The notes below the pieces were generated by a model. It saw only the letters and a list, made by a program, of their open reading frames with translations, was not told where the DNA came from and ran no database searches. From NCBI RefSeq assembly GCF_002795865.1, contig NZ_CP024920.1:558001-622000 (forward strand): a DNA stretch of 64,000 nucleotides, written 5' to 3'. Below, piece by piece: positions 44,496-53,690 of this stretch; positions within the stretch are counted from its first letter, which is position 1, and each line of letters begins with the position of its first letter. This stretch comes from Qipengyuania seohaensis. Lineage in GTDB: Bacteria; Pseudomonadota; Alphaproteobacteria; Sphingomonadales; Sphingomonadaceae. A program made the position numbers and the translations under genes.

Positions 44496-44550
44496 CGGCT
44501 TCGCCCTTTGGAGGCGCTTTGCACCAACTGTGGGACAGGGTCGGTAGTAT

Positions 44551-44888
44551 CGGTTGGGCGCTTGCCCCGCGTTCCGTTTGTGTTCTAACGGCAGGGAGTG
44601 AGCGAGCCTCTGCCCCTCCCTGCCCTTCACGCCAGCCATGCCGGACCCTGGCTACGCGACGCGAACGGCTCCACCCGTGGCTGCTCGAAGGGCGAGGCGG
44701 TGATGGCGGCGGCCGATACGCCGCTCCTGATGATGAACGCGCCGCTGGTGGCCAGCAGGCTGGGCTATCCCGACCTGTCCGGCCTCAACCTGCTGGAACT
44801 CTTCGCATTCATCCACCCCGCTAAATTCTGCGTTCCCACGCCCAAGGGCCTTGCCGACGCGCTCGGCCTCGAAGAACCGGCGGACGAC
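44551..44888 (+). pseudogene. truncated copy of the helicase gene start (5' duplication)
   Basis: The 338-bp stretch aligns without gaps to 53706-54043 at roughly 94% identity. It contains the SOS box, the GTG start (44598) and the first about 97 codons of the XPD/DinG-type helicase; the frame leaves the helicase at 44889 and stops at 44915. Differences mostly fall in third codon positions, so the two copies diverged as functional genes before truncation. It joins tail to tail with the permease pseudogene. Confidence 0.93.
44571..44585 (+). promoter_or_regulatory. LexA box, left copy (in the helicase 5' fragment)
   Basis: GTTCCGTTTGTGTTC matches the alphaproteobacterial SOS consensus GTTC-N7-GTTC exactly. 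It is the same 15 bp as in front of the intact helicase at 53726. Confidence 0.85.
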
Positions 44889-44892
44889 GGAT

Positions 44893-45453
44893 TCAAATGT
44901 CCCGAAATCGGGTAAAGTGAACTAGGTTGCCCGTGGCGATGCCAAAGCCGCACAGGACTAGGATGGGCGTCAGTTTGAGCACGGTGCCTACACCCAGCCC
45001 GGTAATGGAATTGCGCATTCCCGAAATGGCGGTGACGGAAAAGATCGACAGCAGGGCAAGCATGGCTGCCGGGCGTGCGACCGGCCCTTCGAGAACCGGG
45101 AAGAATACCGCTAGGTTGGACACCAGCACATAGAGCGTCGCCGCGCGTCCGGCGGCGATCGCGATGACAATGACCCACCCCACCTGAAACCCGGTAAAGG
45201 CCCGAAGGCCGTCTCGGCATAAAGCTGCACGCCGCCCGATGCGCGGAACAGGGTCGCGAGCCGGGCAATCCCAAGACATTACAGGCGTAAAACAGCCCGA
45301 AGATGAGAAACAGCCACGGCGAAAAATTGCCGGCCGCGTTGTACGGCAAGGCTGGAAGCGCGAAGATGCCGGCGCCGATCCTGCCGTTGACGCTCATCAT
45401 CGTGGCACCGAAGGATCGCATGACGCGCGGGGGGGGGTGACGTCGGTGCTCAC
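44893..45453 (-). pseudogene. frameshifted and truncated APC-type amino-acid permease
   Basis: Translated with frame changes, the sequence gives an APC/amino-acid permease N-terminal third: SVNGRIGAGIFALPAL, LFLIFGLFYACNVLG, then in another frame FTGFQVGWVIVIAIAAG and MRNSITGLGVGTVLKLTPI. At least two internal frameshifts exist (near 45275 and 45190). The start is probably GTG 45453, which overlaps the stop of the MFS gene (GTGA); a C9 run on the coding strand (45429-45437) then breaks the frame with the ATG at 45421. The 3' half is missing at the junction with the helicase fragment. Confidence 0.85.
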
Positions 45454-46817
45454 GCGCGCTCGGCCTGCGGAGCGGATGATGCCTGGCCGTCCGGTCCGGT
45501 TGACCTGCCTATCTGCGTGGTAGGAAATTTGACCACCAGCAGGATCAATCCCGCCAAGACCTGCCCGCCGATCAACAGCATCAGCATGCCTTCAGGCGTG
45601 GAAAAAATCGCCACCGCGGCAATCACGATGCCCGCGAGCGTGATCCCCATGTTCGAACATGCCATGTAGATCGAGTATTGCGCCGCCGCGATCCTTGGCG
45701 GGCTCAGCCGCATGATGATCACGACCTGCCCGATTCCGCCTAGCACGTAGATTATCGTCCAGCCGAAACCGAAAATCGTAATGTTGCCGGGTTCCGCCCA
45801 GGCCGATTGGCTTGTCAGCATCCAGACCAGCAGCACGATCGAGCAGATTGTGAAAAGCAGCATCGCGCGCTGCGCGCCGATCTTAGCGACGAAAAACCCG
45901 CCTATCGCGATGGACACGATGCCAGCGACCAGCTGCGCGGTCCCGTTGACGGACCCGATCTCGGCCTCGCTCCAGCCTCCAAATTGCGAGGCAACGAGTG
46001 GAAAGAAAACGAGGCAGGTGCCGTACACCAGACCCTTGACCATGATTACCGGGATCCAGGCGAGGCTGACTGGCGCGGAGGTGTTGCGCAGCGTTGATTT
46101 CAGCATCGGCAACCATCCTTCGGGCGCATAGGTCAGATTGAAGGGATGCGTGGTGCCTTGCGTCCATGGCAGACGCCGTTCGCCATTGCGCTCCGTCAGC
46201 CAGATCAGATGCGCCGTGACGACCAGCACCAGTCCGGCGCACACTAGATAGGCCGCACCAGCCCCCAACGAATAGACAATCAGGCCGGCAAGCGATGCCG
46301 ACGCCGCGATGCCAAGCACCTGTCCGCCCGTTGCAAGGGAGCCGCCGATGGCGCGCTCTTCCTCTTTCAGGATATCGACCGTTAGCGCATCGACAGCGAC
46401 ATCCTGGAACACCACAGCCGTATTCACGGCCAGCGCCACCATGCCAAGCAGGATGACGTCCTTCGCACCCGGGTTCAGAATTGCGAAGATGATCAAGAAA
46501 GCGACGATTACCGCTTGCGCCCCGATGATCCAGCTTCGCCGTCGTCCCATCGAAAGAATTGCGTAACGGTCGATCAGGAAGCCAGCGATGAATTTGAAGC
46601 TCCAGGGACCGGCGCTCATCGCAACAAGGAACCCGATATCCGCCGCGCTCGCCCCATTTACCGCCATCCATGCCGGGATCGCGAAATCGAACAGGCCGAG
46701 CGGGATGCCTTGACCCGCGTACAGCAGGAAGATTGTAAAAAGGCGCAGCGGACCGCTCGATTCAAGGGACCGGCCTTTACCAAACGGCATTCGCGGGGAT
46801 GCTATTGCATGGGGCAT
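45450..46817 (-). CDS. MFS transporter, AmpG/PAT-like
   Basis: The 455-residue protein has about 12 helices with the MFS loop DRYAILSMGRRRSW after TM2-3 and the AmpG-type motif VAVDALTVDILKEEERA. AmpG imports muropeptides and its relatives other amides or peptides; substrate here unknown. It begins one base after the stop of its paralogue (46818) and ends in GTGA overlap with the permease, so these three were translated together. Confidence 0.88.
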   Translation of the reverse strand: MPHAIASPRMPFGKGRSLESSGPLRLFTIFLLYAGQGIPLGLFDFAIPAWMAVNGASAADIGFLVAMSAGPWSFKFIAGFLIDRYAILSMGRRRSWIIGAQAVIVAFLIIFAILNPGAKDVILLGMVALAVNTAVVFQDVAVDALTVDILKEEERAIGGSLATGGQVLGIAASASLAGLIVYSLGAGAAYLVCAGLVLVVTAHLIWLTERNGERRLPWTQGTTHPFNLTYAPEGWLPMLKSTLRNTSAPVSLAWIPVIMVKGLVYGTCLVFFPLVASQFGGWSEAEIGSVNGTAQLVAGIVSIAIGGFFVAKIGAQRAMLLFTICSIVLLVWMLTSQSAWAEPGNITIFGFGWTIIYVLGGIGQVVIIMRLSPPRIAAAQYSIYMACSNMGITLAGIVIAAVAIFSTPEGMLMLLIGGQVLAGLILLVVKFPTTQIGRSTGPDGQASSAPQAERA

Positions 46818-48164
46818 TTATCGGCTCTCCGCCGAGGCTTCGTTAGCGTCAGCGGTTTGCGGTCCTCCGCGCGCTGCGAAAAGGAACACGGCCAGCCCCA
46901 CGGCTGTCACGGCGGCGGTGATGAAATACGTCGCCCCATAGCCGTGGCTTTCGATGACGGGGCCGGATGCTCCGGCCATAGCCGATCGTCCGAAATTCGG
47001 AATGGCCATGATGACAGCAAACTGGCTGGCCGCGACCGCCGGATTGCTTTGCATCATGCCCCAGGCGATCATGAGGATCGACACCAAGGTTATCGCGACG
47101 GTCTGCACGACGAAAACCGCCACAAAGAGCGTATCGCCGTCCCATGCGGCGAAAGTGCTTCCCGCGAGCAACGCGGCCACGATGAGAATGAGCCCGTTGG
47201 CCAAGGCCAGGCGAACGATCCCGAACCATTTGATCAGAAAGCCCGTTGAGACGATTCCGAACAGGCCGGCGGCGAGTGCGACAGCTGATGCAAAGCTGCT
47301 GTAACCGTCGCTCGACCAGCCCAGCCGCTGAACGGCCAGAGTGGGGCTAACGGTTTCTGTCTGGACCCAGGTGATCATCAGCAGAATGAAGGCGATCAAA
47401 AAGGTGACGATTCGTACGGTCGCCAGGGAGCTTACGACCTCCTTGAGCAAGGGCCACCATCGGTCCTGCTGCAGAGCTTCGCATTCGGCGGAGGGGCGGC
47501 CGCTCGTCCATGGCATCAGCCGCTCGCCCGGTCGCTCTCGAAACAAACCGACGATGAAGGACGGTACGGCAACGAGGATGGCGCAAAGGATCGCCACAGA
47601 GGTCGTCCCGCCGCTCAGGACGAGCTGGCCGCCAATAAATCCGATCACCGAAACCCCGACAATCTGGGACCCGTACATGCAACCGTTGATCGCGCCGCGT
47701 TCTTCGATTGGAACGAGATCGATAGTCATGCCATCGACGGCGACATCGTTGACGATCCCGCAGACGTTCAGGATGAAACAGTAGGTGGCTAACAGCGCGA
47801 TCTCGGTGATGTCGGGGCCGTCTATCGCGAGGGCCACAAGCACCGCGACCATGCAGGCTTGCGCGATCAGGATCCACGCCCGGCGGCGTCCCATCGGGCG
47901 ATAGGCATACCGATCCATCAGCAGGCCGGCGAGCGGCTTCAGGGACCACGGCAGCGTGGCGAACCCTATGAAGGCTCCTACCTCAAGCGCGCTCGCCCCG
48001 TTTGCCGCGAACCATGGCGGGAAAACCAGAAAGGTCAGCCCCAGGGGCACGCCCTGCATGAAATACAGGATCATCGTTGCCGCAAAGCGCAGCGGCTTGT
48101 GTTCGACCATCGATGGCCATGCGCGCTGTTGGCGAGTAGCGACGTCCAAGCTTGCGTCTTGCAT
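46818..48164 (-). CDS. MFS transporter, AmpG/PAT-like, paralogue of its neighbour
   Basis: The 448-residue product aligns with the next gene along its length: IPLGL/VPLGL opening, DRYAYRPMGRRRAW loop, and VAVDGMTIDLVPIEERGA. Two different paralogues in tandem suggest import of two related substrates or a heteromeric pair. It is preceded by a 99-nt gap after the small secreted protein. Confidence 0.88.
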   Translation of the reverse strand: MQDASLDVATRQQRAWPSMVEHKPLRFAATMILYFMQGVPLGLTFLVFPPWFAANGASALEVGAFIGFATLPWSLKPLAGLLMDRYAYRPMGRRRAWILIAQACMVAVLVALAIDGPDITEIALLATYCFILNVCGIVNDVAVDGMTIDLVPIEERGAINGCMYGSQIVGVSVIGFIGGQLVLSGGTTSVAILCAILVAVPSFIVGLFRERPGERLMPWTSGRPSAECEALQQDRWWPLLKEVVSSLATVRIVTFLIAFILLMITWVQTETVSPTLAVQRLGWSSDGYSSFASAVALAAGLFGIVSTGFLIKWFGIVRLALANGLILIVAALLAGSTFAAWDGDTLFVAVFVVQTVAITLVSILMIAWGMMQSNPAVAASQFAVIMAIPNFGRSAMAGASGPVIESHGYGATYFITAAVTAVGLAVFLFAARGGPQTADANEASAESR

Positions 48165-48263
48165 CGGGAAACCCCTCGGAGTGTATTCAAGGAGGTCCAG
48201 CTCGCGATCGAGCCCGGGGGCTCCCCTGCACTTCCACCGCGAGCCGGAGAATTGGGCCGCTGC

Positions 48264-48725
48264 CTATTCGGGCTTCATCGTCAGCTTGCGCACCCTGTAT
48301 TCGCCGGTGATCTCCCGAATGTTCGGGTAGACGGTCGAGCTGGTTTCTCGACTGGCGGCCTGGTTAGCTTCGCCCCACTCGCGCATGAAAGCATCGTACC
48401 GCGCCTTGTTTGGCTCAAGAGCCGCCGAATTTGCAAAATTCGCGACCAGCAAAAGGTTGAATTGGCCGCTTTCCGGAAGCTCGCTGACATAAATGTCGTA
48501 GCTGTCCATATACCCGAGGTTCACAGCGATCTCGTTTTGCGCAACCCAAGTCTGGCGAATGCCTTCCAGATAGTAATCCATCATGTTGGCATCGACCTTG
48601 ACCGTGGTGATTGTGCTGATCTGGTCGCTCACCGTGTAATCTTCATACGGCGTAAGCTGCGCCATCGCCGGAGTGGCAGGTCCCGCGAGTGCGAATGCTA
48701 CCAAGGTCATAGCTAGAGTTTTCAT
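48264..48725 (-). CDS. small exported protein of unknown function
   Basis: The 153-residue protein carries a signal peptide (MKTLAMTLVAFALAGPATPAMA) and a mature part with no known motif: VSDQISTITTVKVDANMMDYYLEGIRQTWVAQNE, FNLLLVANFANSAALEPNKARYDAF, YPNIREITGEYRVRKLTMKPE. The spacing of alternating strands and helices recalls ferredoxin-like folds, but this is only an impression. It lies at the head of the MFS operon and may help feed substrate. Confidence 0.75.
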   Translation of the reverse strand: MKTLAMTLVAFALAGPATPAMAQLTPYEDYTVSDQISTITTVKVDANMMDYYLEGIRQTWVAQNEIAVNLGYMDSYDIYVSELPESGQFNLLLVANFANSAALEPNKARYDAFMREWGEANQAASRETSSTVYPNIREITGEYRVRKLTMKPE

Positions 48726-48900
48726 GTGTTCAGTCCCCCAAGCGACGATCCGTTCTGTATCCCCCAGTGGAGCAGAAGGCCGTGCAGGCGGAACTATCGG
48801 TCACGCGAAACTCGGCGTCCTGAACGAAAACCGATGGAACTATGAGGGCGTTGATATCACCGCGAAATTATAATTAACTGGCGTATCAAGCGCCGCGTGC

Positions 48901-50526
48901 TCAGCCGGGTATCGCGTCCCATGCGTCCTGTAGGGCCGCGATCATCTCATCGCCGGTAGGGTAATCTCCGAACCAATAGATCATCCGTTCGACCAGCCTC
49001 CGGTAATCCGCCATGGAATAGTCAGGGGCGACGTGCCTGATCCGCTCGATGACGTTCCGCGCCTCGTCGCTGTACCCGGCAAAGGCGAGCGCCGCGGCCA
49101 GCGTCACGAGGTTCAGGCTGTAGTCGGGATTGCGGAAATTGCAGTCCCGGTATGCCTCGATTGCCGCCTCGAGATCGCCCAATCGCACTTCGCAATGCCC
49201 ACGATAGTGCGCCCATAACGCGTAGCGCGGATGATGCGGGGCGCGGGTCTCCGCAGTTTCGATCATCTCGATGCCGGTACGGTCCCCGTAGAGCCAGCAG
49301 TGCTGCCACCCCAATACGGCCAAGGCATGGGGATTATTTGGGTCGAGCTCGACCGCGCGGGTCAGGTTGCGAACGGCAAGGCGGGAATTACCCATCATAG
49401 TGGCAGTAATTCCTGCCGCGGATAACACGTCGGGATCGTCTGGCGCGCAGGCGATGGCTGTTTCCACGTGGCGCTTGGCCATCGCGAAGGTTTCTGCCGG
49501 GGTGTCGTCAAACTTGCTGGTGACGTTCTGGGTCAGTTGGACGGCTAACGCGGCGTGAACGGCAGCGTCATCGGGCTGGATGGCCACGGCTCGCTCCAGC
49601 AACTGGACAATTTCTTGAGCCGTCGATCGATTGTAATTGAGACGCAGCGCCTCGGCCCTTTGCACCAGTTCATAGGCACTGAGCTGAAACCGCCGGCGGG
49701 CCTGCAATTCCTTGGCATGCGAAACCACCAATGCGCTCGCCGTGGATGTCGACACGTCGAGTACGATCTTGTCCTGGACTTTGAAAAACCGGTCGAGCGT
49801 GCTGTCAATTCGCTGCGCCCAGACCTGGGAATTGCCCATCCCATCCATCAGAGCCGTGCGTAACTGAAATTCTTCCCCGCGCCGCTCCAGCGACCCGCTG
49901 ACGATGTAGCGCACCCCCAGACGCTCTGCGATGCATGGCAGGGGCGTAGTTCCTTCCTCGATGGTCAAGGCGGAACTGTACGCCGCAACATGCAGCCTCG
50001 GCACGCGCGACAGCAGCATGGTGAGGTCGCGTGTTATGCCATCGGCCAGAAACGCGTCCTCTGGAGCTTGCGACATGTTCATAAAGGGCAGCACCGCGAC
50101 CGAGAAATCGCCGGACTGCCGATCCTCCAAAACCGGACCGCTGCCATGCTCTTCGCGTAAAGCCGGCGATTGCGACCGGCGGGTCTCGGCCATCAGTACA
50201 TAGCCACGCTTCCAGACCGTGGTTATGTAGGGCTGCTGCGCATGATCCGCGCTGAATACCTTCCGCAAAATCGAAATCGCGCGCGTCAGACTTTCATCCG
50301 CACCCGGATTGAAGAACCAGACATGGTCGATGATCTGGTCGCGGGTCGCGACTTCGCCGGTGTGCTCGATAAGGTAAACCAGCACGTCCATTATCAAGGG
50401 TTCTACGGGATGCGCGTCGTCACCATGCCAAAGACAATTACGATCGACCTCGACGCTGAACGCACCGACCGTCCAATCACAGCGTCTTGGCGAAACGTTT
50501 TCGGTTTTTGAGCCTACTAACGACAA
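48901..50526 (-). CDS. winged-helix (CadC/OmpR-type) regulator with TPR repeats
   Basis: The 541-residue protein starts with an OmpR/PhoB-type DNA-binding domain (about 18-112: EPLIMDVLVYLIEHTGEVATRDQI, DESLTRAISILRKVF, YITTVWKRGYVL). A second domain (about 140-270; FSVAVLPFMNMSQAPEDAFLADGITRDL) is the TolB-like/adenylate-cyclase-associated module that often precedes TPRs. The rest (about 280-540) holds TPR-like helices (LLERAVAIQPDDAAVHAALAV, LTRAVELDPNNPHALAVLGW). No receiver or membrane anchor. It is transcribed toward the MFS operon and probably controls it. Confidence 0.85.
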   Translation of the reverse strand: MSLVGSKTENVSPRRCDWTVGAFSVEVDRNCLWHGDDAHPVEPLIMDVLVYLIEHTGEVATRDQIIDHVWFFNPGADESLTRAISILRKVFSADHAQQPYITTVWKRGYVLMAETRRSQSPALREEHGSGPVLEDRQSGDFSVAVLPFMNMSQAPEDAFLADGITRDLTMLLSRVPRLHVAAYSSALTIEEGTTPLPCIAERLGVRYIVSGSLERRGEEFQLRTALMDGMGNSQVWAQRIDSTLDRFFKVQDKIVLDVSTSTASALVVSHAKELQARRRFQLSAYELVQRAEALRLNYNRSTAQEIVQLLERAVAIQPDDAAVHAALAVQLTQNVTSKFDDTPAETFAMAKRHVETAIACAPDDPDVLSAAGITATMMGNSRLAVRNLTRAVELDPNNPHALAVLGWQHCWLYGDRTGIEMIETAETRAPHHPRYALWAHYRGHCEVRLGDLEAAIEAYRDCNFRNPDYSLNLVTLAAALAFAGYSDEARNVIERIRHVAPDYSMADYRRLVERMIYWFGDYPTGDEMIAALQDAWDAIPG

Positions 50527-50994
50527 AGAGTGCAGATCCCCCTACCTCCGCATCCGGCCTTGCGCAGGACAGCTTGTCAAGCTGCGATGCTCTTCAATCA
50601 AGGACGCTTTTGTCAATCGACTGTCGGCTATTCACCGAGTCAAGGTCTAGGCGGGCGTGATAGCTGCGTGTCTGCAGCTCAACGATCCACGTTCGGTTTC
50701 ACGGCGGGATGATCGACTTTGCCCCTAAAATCAGACTGTCGGCTATCGGCCCAAGGTAAGTCGGCAAACTGACTTTGCCGAACGTCCGCTTTCCACCCAT
50801 CTCGCGACGCCCTCAATGAGCTAGCCATGTGCCAGGAGCGGTCAATCCGTTAACGACCCGTTTGCAGTCGTTCCAGATGTGCCTTTCACGCGAATTCTTG
50901 CACGTCTGGAATGCCAAAGGGGCCCATCGCAAATACACGACGATCATTCAAATCGACGTCAGATAGCGGAGTGAAGCCGGCGCGGATCCATTGC
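50527..50994. other. 468-bp gap with inverted repeats and no supported gene
   Basis: The stretch has a 13-bp direct repeat (GACTGTCGGCTAT at 50619 and 50734), a hairpin TCGGCAAA/TTTGCCGA (50761-50781) and a longer imperfect inverted repeat with 12-nt arms (50871-50882 and 50900-50911, one mismatch). Short ORFs here show no family. It may be degraded mobile DNA. Confidence 0.4.
50871..50911. repeat. imperfect inverted repeat in the intergenic gap
   Basis: TTCCAGATGTGC (50871-50882) and GCACGTCTGGAA (50900-50911) pair with one mismatch around a 17-nt loop. No direct role is readable. Confidence 0.45.
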
Positions 50995-51720
50995 CTACTC
51001 GTAGTATCCGGCAGTCGTAAACATCTCACGCCCCATCACTGCAACGACGCGCTTCCCCTGAGAGTTTCTTGTCGGGCGACCGAAGGCACCGGCACTCGGT
51101 GGTGGCAATCGCGCCTCTATCCCGGTCGTCACATCCTCATCAGTAATTTCGATAGTTATGCGATCGACGCCGATGGCTTCGGGCGACACTTCACGCACGG
51201 TGCGCGGGTCGGAAGGGTTACTGAACGTGACAAACATCGGCCAGGATTGCGTCGGCTCGCGGTTGCGACGCGGCGGTAGTGTGCGCGGCAGGTCGTATGC
51301 GCCCTCTACCTTCACCATCGCCTGTAGGAATTCGGCAGCATCGCCGAAACTGTCCTGCGTTGAACGCTCTTCATACCATTCGTCGATCGCCTGCTGAACT
51401 TCGCTACGTTGCGCATCGTCGCGCGGGACGTGGTTTCGCAGCGCCATGCCTGCCACGAAGGCGGCGTAATCGGCGTTGTCCGGTCGTGACAACAATGCGT
51501 AATATGTGCGGCCATTGCGATCGATGACGACGGCTTCGCCTTCGACCTTGCGGCTGACAATCGACATGCCCTCGGTCACTTCGACATGGCGGACACTCGA
51601 AAACTCTTGTCCGCCCGCGTGGACCGTCATCTTGTAGTTATAATCTGGAAAGCGGTCGCCGCATCCGACGAGCGCAGCGATGCACAGCAACAATCCCAAT
51701 CCAAAGACCCGCCCTGTCAA
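50995..51720 (-). CDS. lipoprotein of unknown function
   Basis: The 241-residue product starts at TTG 51720 after AGGAG, with a lipoprotein signal (GLGLLLCIAALVGC; lipobox LVGC, Cys about 20). The mature protein has a region with YNYKMTVHAGGQEFSSVRHVEV and a long C-terminal beta-rich part. It is not recognised beyond that. A free-standing gene between the gap and the lrp gene. Confidence 0.72.
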   Translation of the reverse strand: MTGRVFGLGLLLCIAALVGCGDRFPDYNYKMTVHAGGQEFSSVRHVEVTEGMSIVSRKVEGEAVVIDRNGRTYYALLSRPDNADYAAFVAGMALRNHVPRDDAQRSEVQQAIDEWYEERSTQDSFGDAAEFLQAMVKVEGAYDLPRTLPPRRNREPTQSWPMFVTFSNPSDPRTVREVSPEAIGVDRITIEITDEDVTTGIEARLPPPSAGAFGRPTRNSQGKRVVAVMGREMFTTAGYYE

Positions 51721-51912
51721 TCTTAGCTCCTGTGCTGACCCGCCTATCCAAGAGTCAGCTATATAAGGATCAATGGTTTAGTTTTGCCAAACGGCTGTCT
51801 AACGCTCCGCCGCGCGTCTCTGCGATAACCCGCCAATTCAATGCCCGCTTCCCACCCAAACGAAGACCTCGCAATCAATTTGCTTCAAGTCCAAGAGCCG
51901 CCATCTCTACCG

Positions 51913-52362
51913 CTAAGGCAGCTCGACCGTATCTTTCACCGTTCCATAGACGAAGCTGGTGTTGATGGTCGCGATGCCCGGCGTGGTGTGAAGCGTTTCG
52001 CGCATGAAATCCTCGTAGGCGTCGAGGCCGGCGACCACGATCTGGAGCAAGTAGTCAGAGCTTCCCGTCATCAGGTGGCAGGTGAGGATCTGCGGCGTTT
52101 CGCGCACCCGTTTTTCGAACCCGTCCACCACTTCGCGGTCGTGGCGGGCCAGCGTCACCTGGACGAAGGCCGTCACCGGATAGCCTGCGGCCTCGCGGTC
52201 CACGATGGCGACATAGCGGTCGATCACTCCCGCCTGTTCCAGATTGCGTACGCGGCGCAGGCAAGGACTTGGTGACAGGTTCACGCGCTCTGCAAGCTCG
52301 GCATTGGTCAGGCGACCATCACGCTGCAACTCGCGTAATATGCGGCGGTCTTTCGCGTCCAT
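51913..52362 (-). CDS. Lrp/AsnC family regulator divergent from methionine gamma-lyase
   Basis: The 149-residue regulator has the winged helix MDAKDRRILRELQRDGRLTNAELAERVNL, SPSPCLRRVRNLEQAGVI and an RAM domain. Being divergent from megL and sharing a 119-nt gap with three TGCCATTA half-sites, it is the natural regulator of the lyase, likely responding to methionine or another amino acid. Confidence 0.93.
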   Translation of the reverse strand: MDAKDRRILRELQRDGRLTNAELAERVNLSPSPCLRRVRNLEQAGVIDRYVAIVDREAAGYPVTAFVQVTLARHDREVVDGFEKRVRETPQILTCHLMTGSSDYLLQIVVAGLDAYEDFMRETLHTTPGIATINTSFVYGTVKDTVELP

Positions 52363-52387
52363 ATAATCCTCTTAGCGAGGCATAATC

Positions 52388-52436
52388 TGCCATTATCTGC
52401 TCTATTAATGGCATACTTTGCAGAGAAATGCCATTA
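52388..52436. promoter_or_regulatory. operator half-sites between lrp and megL
   Basis: TGCCATTA occurs at 52388-52395 and 52429-52436, and its inverse TAATGGCA at 52406-52413, giving one inverted pair (10-nt spacer) and one extra half-site. These are good candidates for binding by the adjacent Lrp-type protein. Confidence 0.65.
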
Positions 52437-52450
52437 AACCGGCGCTATAA

Positions 52451-52476
52451 GCCTCTCATTATTTTCATTGAGAGGC
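52451..52476 (+). promoter_or_regulatory. hairpin covering the megL ribosome binding site
   Basis: GCCTCTCA (52451-52458) pairs with TGAGAGGC (52469-52476) over a 10-nt AT-rich loop. The Shine-Dalgarno GAGAGG lies in the 3' arm, 5 nt before ATG 52482, so folding would block translation. Confidence 0.6.
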
Positions 52477-52481
52477 CTTAG

Positions 52482-53690
52482 ATGTCCCGCAACACGCTTT
52501 CCGGTTTTTCCAGCCGCGCCATCCATCACGGTTACGACCCCGCCGAAAATCAGGGCGCGCTGACGCCGCCGATGCATCTTGCATCGACCTTCGCGTTCGA
52601 AAGCGCGGAACAGGGCGGTGCGATTTTCGCCGGCGAGCAGCCGGGCTATTTCTATTCGCGCATTGGCAATCCGACCGTGGACCTGCTGGAACAGCGCATT
52701 GCCGTCCTGGAGGGTGCCGAGGCGGGTGTCGCCGCCGCATCGGGCATGGGCGCGATCACCGCCGTCATGTGGAGCCTGCTGAAAGCGGGCGATGAAATCG
52801 TCACCGACAAGACGCTATATGGCTGCACTTTCGCCTTCTTCCGCCACGGCCTCGCCAAGTTCGGGGTCAAGGTCACCCATGTCGACCTGACCGACACGGC
52901 TGCGCTCGAGGCGGCGATGCACAATGGCGTGAAAGTCGTCTATTTCGAGACTCCGGCGAACCCGAACATGCGCCTCGTCGACATCGCCGCGATCAGCGAA
53001 GTGGCGCATCGCCACAATGCGCAGGTCGTGGTCGACAACACCTACGCCACCCCCGCCCTCACCCGCCCGATCGAGCTTGGCGCCGATATCGTCGTGCATT
53101 CCGCGACCAAGTATCTCGGCGGGCACGGCGATCTGGTCGGCGGGCTGGTCGCAGGCTCTGCCGAGACCATGCAGAAGGTGCGCCTCGAAGGGCTGAAGGA
53201 CATGACAGGCGCGGTCATGAGCCCGTTTACCGCCACGCTGATCATGCGCGGCCTCAAGACGCTCGCTCTGCGGATGGAGCGTCACAGCAAGACCGCCATG
53301 GAAGTGGCGCGCTGGCTCGAAGCACAGCCGCAAGTCGCAGCCGTGCACTATCCCGGCCTCGAAAGCTTCGGCCAGCATGCGCTCGCCAACCGCCAGATGG
53401 CGCTGCCGGGCGGGATGATCGCTTTCGATCTAGCCGGAGGGTACGATCAGGGCATCCGTTTCATGAACCGGCTGGAGATGATTATCCGCGCCGTATCGCT
53501 GGGCGATGCCGAAACGCTGATCCAGCACCCTGCGTCGATGACCCACTCCACCTATACACCCGAAGAGCGCGCCGAGCATGGCATCGGCGAAGGCCTGCTG
53601 CGCCTGTCGGTCGGGCTGGAAGAGGCCGAGGACATCTTCGCGGACCTCGAACAGGCACTCGCCGCATCGGAGCTGTCGATAGCTGCCTGA
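52482..53690 (+). CDS. megL: methionine gamma-lyase (PLP-dependent)
   Basis: The 402-residue enzyme breaks L-methionine to methanethiol, 2-oxobutyrate and ammonia. It belongs to the Cys/Met metabolism PLP family: YFYSRIGNPT, TLYGCTFAF with C115 (the Cys typical of methionine gamma-lyases, Cys116 in Pseudomonas), DNTYATP, and PLP lysine K210 in HSATKYLGGHGD. A tail with RLSVGLEEAEDI is standard. Cystathionine gamma-synthases lack the Cys at this place, which favours the lyase. Controlled, by inference, by the divergent Lrp gene. Confidence 0.92.
   Translation: MSRNTLSGFSSRAIHHGYDPAENQGALTPPMHLASTFAFESAEQGGAIFAGEQPGYFYSRIGNPTVDLLEQRIAVLEGAEAGVAAASGMGAITAVMWSLLKAGDEIVTDKTLYGCTFAFFRHGLAKFGVKVTHVDLTDTAALEAAMHNGVKVVYFETPANPNMRLVDIAAISEVAHRHNAQVVVDNTYATPALTRPIELGADIVVHSATKYLGGHGDLVGGLVAGSAETMQKVRLEGLKDMTGAVMSPFTATLIMRGLKTLALRMERHSKTAMEVARWLEAQPQVAAVHYPGLESFGQHALANRQMALPGGMIAFDLAGGYDQGIRFMNRLEMIIRAVSLGDAETLIQHPASMTHSTYTPEERAEHGIGEGLLRLSVGLEEAEDIFADLEQALAASELSIAA

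Noticed and set aside
50911..51279. 122-codon plus-strand ORF in the intergenic gap
   Set aside because: It runs into the antisense of the lipoprotein gene, has no ribosome site and no family character.
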